Shown: one piece after another, positions 60,392 to 64,000 of the stretch | Layout of the letters: each line of letters starts with the position of its first letter | Numbering within the stretch: position 1 is the stretch's first letter | Source of the DNA: Tachypleus tridentatus | Lineage: Eukaryota > Arthropoda > Merostomata > Xiphosura > Limulidae | Direction: 5' to 3' | DNA length: 64,000 nt | Assembly (NCBI RefSeq): GCF_004210375.1 | Contig: NW_027467782.1 | Span: 31,814,738 to 31,878,737, forward strand | Made by a program: the position numbers and the translations under genes | Notes under the pieces: model-generated | Seen by the model: the letters and a program-made list of their open reading frames with translations, nothing else | What the model was told of the DNA's origin: nothing | Database searches by the model: none

Positions 60392-61420
60392 TCATTGTTT
60401 TCTGTGTAGTCTTCTATTTTTTTTGTCTGTGATGGTATCAGTATTTAGAATATTAACCTGCTCATATAGTTTACTGTTTCCAAATTCTTGATTGGTTATG
60501 CCCATATCAACATCTGCATCAACCTTAGGTTCAACATGATTGTTAGCATCTTTGTTATTATTTCCTTGATTTCCTAACTCATCACAATTTACAAATGCTT
60601 TGGATAAAGCATCCAATATTTTCAGGAATCTTACACAAGTATCACTGTCTTTTATGATGAATCTTGCAAGAATAACAATTTATTCAATAACAGATTAGTC
60701 AGTTGATTAACCACAAACATTAGCACAAAGTTGTCACTTAATTTTAGTTCATTTAATATTTTTGTTTCAGCAATTTCACTCAAACATTCTAGAAGTTTGT
60801 AATGGTGGTGTTTGACACATATGTTGCATTGTTTCCTTTGCAAGTGTCCTCTTTGATGCAAGCATTCAACACTTCTCCTAGATCAAGCAACATTTCAAAA
60901 TTTATGGTGTGAGCAAGCTTATTATTGCATAAAAATACAGACATTAGAAAATTTGAACCATTGCTTCTTCGCTTATTTCTTGTTGTTTCATAATTAAATA
61001 ATCAATTTTCCAAAGTACTTCAGGTATGATAGCTTCGACTCAGTGAAATCCTGTGTTCTTTTGTTGTCTCATTACTTTCAATACCCTCCAATCAGATCCT
61101 CTAACATCATGTTTTATTCCAAACATCTTGGCCAAATGGAGTTTTGGCAAAAGTACAAACATTCTTTCATTGTATACATACTTTAATCACAGTTTATTTT
61201 TCCTCCATCTTTGTTCAAAAGCTAATGCATGTTTTTGGTTGTTAGTGTTTGTTTTAGGCTTATCTGAGGTTCTTCCCTGGTCTGATATCCAGCAGCTGCG
61301 CTTCATTTGTGTTCACAGTGGTGTACAAAGTTGATTCTACAAAGAATGGGTTGCATATGTTTCTTCCATTTCACTGGTGTCATGCTTTTTTTTCTTTCAA
61401 AGAATCAAATATGATTTGTT
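60392..61420 (-). pseudogene. hAT-like transposase remnant, second copy
   Basis: It shows the same broken coding blocks as 39571-40600, with one missense-type difference (AATGCTTTGG versus AACGCTTTGG is silent; AACAATTTATTC versus AACCATTTATTC is not). It is non-functional in both copies. Confidence 0.5.
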
Positions 61421-62157
61421 TACTTATTAGCCATTATTATGACATCCTCATATAAATTGTCTTGGAAAAGTTTCAAATTCCTTCAGAAAGCCAGATAAAA
61501 CACTTCACATGGGCAGGCATTAAGCAAGCTTATTGTATAAAGGCAGAGGCAAATTTTACTCCAGGCTAAGTTTTATTTTTCTGATTGATCTATCATTAAC
61601 AGTAGGTAATAGATACAAATTAATCAAAATAACATTAAAGAAGATTTTATGCAAAAATTTCATTGGTATACTTTTATATTTTATATATCCCTAAAATTTT
61701 GATAATATTTGCATACATTATACAAACTTTTAGTGGAAAAAAATAGGCTCTGTATGGTATCCACTGTGAATGATGATGTCTGATGTACCATTTAAGTACA
61801 AGTGAATTAGCATGGGGTGAGCCATTTGTTCAGTTTCGTGTATAGGTTTTTTCCTTTGTACTTTTCTTAAAAATAATTTTTGTGCAAAGGTATTTATTTC
61901 TAACAGGCTTATTGTAAAGTGTACTACAGAATTGACAAAGAATGTCTTCATGCTTATGGTGAACTTTATTTCAGTGATAATTAATGCCAGGCAACTGTAG
62001 TCACATTATATTGGAGTGCTAGGTGAAAATAGTAATTCCTGGGCATCTTTTCCCACTATAGCTACAACCCTTATTGACTTATGGACCCATGAGTAAAACA
62101 GAAAGAGATACCTGCTTTTTTTCTGCTGTCCCTTTGATTTAATAAATTGGGCCCAGT

Positions 62158-62998
62158 CTTCATATCAAAATAGGGACTTTGTGGTTACTCAGTGTACTGT
62201 CTCCAGTATTCGCATTCCTCCTGATTTCCTAATCTATCCCCACCCTCGTTTTGTGGGAAAAGGGAGTCTTTAACACTTGCCAGTTCAGTAGTTGCTGGGG
62301 TAGTGGACCATGGAGGCTGCCTCCTGAATGTGCTCAATTCCATTCTGTTGAGTGTAGGGCAGTGGTTTCCTGAAGGTGTATAGGGCATATGTTCTTCACC
62401 AGTCATACACTATATCATGAGTAAATCCATTGCAATGCTGCTCACCTCCCTGGTTGAGATTTCTCATTTTACCATCAACTGGATGCCAATTCAAAGAGAC
62501 TGATTTTGGATTAGAGATGGACCAACTAACAGAAGTTTATATACATTTGTTGGTAAGGATTCATTGTTCTACAATTGTCAAGTGCTCCAACTCTGTGTGA
62601 TTGAGTCTTGTATGGGGTAGATGTAGTCTCTCCAGTGCTCCACTTCTGATAAATTCAAACTTGGAGGAGGATGGTGTGCAGACTGGAACCTATCTGATTG
62701 GTATTTGAGTGAACCTCCACACTGGCGCATCTCTTCCTACTGTTATTCAGGTGTTAGGTTCCTGAGTGGCTGGTGTTGGTTCTGGATTTGCACATGCACA
62801 ACATTTTGACTGATGGCATGAAATTTCTTCTTTCTTTCTTCTGAAGTTGAGGTTTAGATGGTGTGGACTCTCTCTCTGCCATTGGTTGGATGATACATAC
62901 CAGATGCTGCTTGGCTTTGGAATGAAGATGACCAGGCAGGTGTTGTCTGGTGGTGAATGAAAAGTTTTTCATATAAAAAGCAGCATTCAATGCTTAGA
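62158..62998 (+). repeat. long unclassified repeat B, 3' end, second copy
   Basis: It is allelic to 41340-42180 with scattered substitutions and indels. Confidence 0.6.
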
Positions 62999-63172
62999 TC
63001 TGTTAGTTAAGAGTGCATGCTTGTTGTAAAAATATTCTTTGTGCAGGAAAATAACAAATTCTGATATTTGCCTGCACATAATGTTATGTATATAGTTTGT
63101 ATGTAAGTATATTTAATTTTAAGAAATGTATATAATTCTGATATTTTACTACATTTAATGTTATAAAGGCAG

Positions 63173-63251
63173 AAGAAAAGCTAGTCTTCTCTGTGATTCC
63201 AATTGTTTTGAAAAGTGTTGAAGGATGTGAAAGTTTACAAGTTCAAGTAAT
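63173..63251 (+). CDS. internal exon, second copy of 42355-42433
   Basis: The encoded peptide is the same (starting EKLVFSVIPIVLKS); one synonymous change (AAA to AAG, Lys). The donor reads GTATGT rather than GTAAGT, still usable. The following exons of the first copy are not reached before the window ends. Confidence 0.6.
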
Positions 63252-64000
63252 GTATGTGTGAAAGTTTAGAACTGATACAAAATTTTATTATAACTGTAAA
63301 ATGTACACAATACCTTCTCTATGTTCTTGATTTTTGTTGAAATGTTTGAATAAGACATATTACACAAAAAAAGCAAAAGGATAGTTAGAAATTGTGATAT
63401 TTTAACTATAATAAGATATATCCACTTCTAAAATCATGCATAGTTTATTTTAATCACTTTATGCACATGTAGATGGCACGTCACCACTAAAATTGAGTTA
63501 CTGGAGTGGGACTATTTATTGTTTTTCTTGCATATGATATGTTTTACTTCTAAATTGTAACTGCTAGAGTAAGCCTTCCAATCTCTTTTGTGCTGGAAAG
63601 TTGAGTTTTAGTCTGTTTAAATTTCATAATTTTTAGGTGCAAATACAGCTCAGTTACTAAGCTTAATGAATTATAGTGGAATTCAGTGGTTATCATTATT
63701 GTAGTTTTTGAATATTTTGGTTATTCCAATATATATTTAAAACCTTTACAAAAATTTTGTTTCATGTTTTCTATGTTTGAAATATCCTAAAGATTAATAA
63801 GCTATAACAAGCATCATCCAGGTGGAAAGGTTGTAGCTGGAAAAGACAATTGCTTTCTTTACTTCTTCATTTCCTGTTTTATGTTTTAAGAAAAATAAGT
63901 TTAATAACATGTTTGAAAATGTTAATAAACTATGTAGATATGTAATGTACAATAATTGCAATGTGGCTGTATTTTACAAAATATTAGGCGCTAAAACACA
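63252..64000. other. intronic sequence to the window edge, second copy
   Basis: It corresponds to 42434-43182 and nothing else is recognised. Confidence 0.7.

Larger units (their letters stand above)
49001..64000 (+). repeat. second copy of the ~15-kb segment (probable alternative haplotype)
   Basis: It is collinear with 28297-43182 up to the window edge. It carries the same exons, SINEs, LINE and Penelope fragments, hAT remnant and repeat B. It differs mainly by homopolymer indels, sparse substitutions, shorter (TA)n and longer minisatellite. No junction, inversion or novel insertion marks it as an independent locus. Non-exon parts hold the same content as described for the first copy. Confidence 0.95.

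Noticed and set aside
28297..64000. True tandem segmental duplication of a gene region
   Set aside because: The partner starts exactly at a scaffolding gap, includes no breakpoint and differs mostly by homopolymer indels. A haplotype overlap explains it more simply, though depth data would be decisive.

Overview
This is AT-rich eukaryotic sequence with spliced exons separated by long, transposon-filled introns. It contains no operons or bacterial features. Its tRNA-derived SINEs, I-like and CR1-like LINEs, Penelope-like elements, Tc1 elements and hAT remnants look like an arthropod. From memory, the SINE and LINE families most resemble those of chelicerates such as horseshoe crabs, but that is an inference and was not searched.

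Layout of the first contig (1-48500). 1-600 holds a SINE and a Penelope-like GIY-YIG fragment. A probable host exon lies at 1477-1687. 2.5-9.7 kb is a transposon cluster: a full-length SINE with target-site duplications, a Tc1 element carrying a nested SINE, and a decayed CR1-like LINE that was itself hit by a Tc1 element and a Penelope 3' end. Host exons follow at 10552-10646, 14315-14506 and 23718-23806. Their reading phases join perfectly and end in a stop codon. The introns between them hold an I-like LINE (15.6-19.9 kb), a second 3' piece of that LINE (19.9-20.8 kb) and pieces of a long unclassified repeat (21.2-22.6 and 25.3-28.9 kb). A second set of exons lies at about 29699, 31113-31228, 42355-42433, 44007-44202 and 44561-44675. 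Its introns hold a roughly 50-bp minisatellite, a second copy of the long repeat, SINEs, a Penelope element and a hAT remnant. I could not identify the protein(s); the exons encode hydrophobic, helix-rich, soluble-looking segments. They may belong to one large gene or to two neighbouring genes.

The main structural fact is at 48501-49000, a run of exactly 500 Ns. The sequence after it (49001-64000) repeats 28297-43182 almost base for base: same order, same exons, same transposon insertions. The differences are mostly one-base indels in homopolymers, scattered substitutions, a few larger indels and minisatellite length. This is most simply two haplotypes of one locus placed end to end by scaffolding, not a biological tandem duplication. 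Every gene element and transposon in 28.3-43.2 kb is therefore listed twice.

I found no convincing new functional system. The points most worth checking are the false duplication, the unidentified exons, the long repeat family with a possible DIRS-like signature, and a degenerate hammerhead-like motif in the Penelope 3' region.
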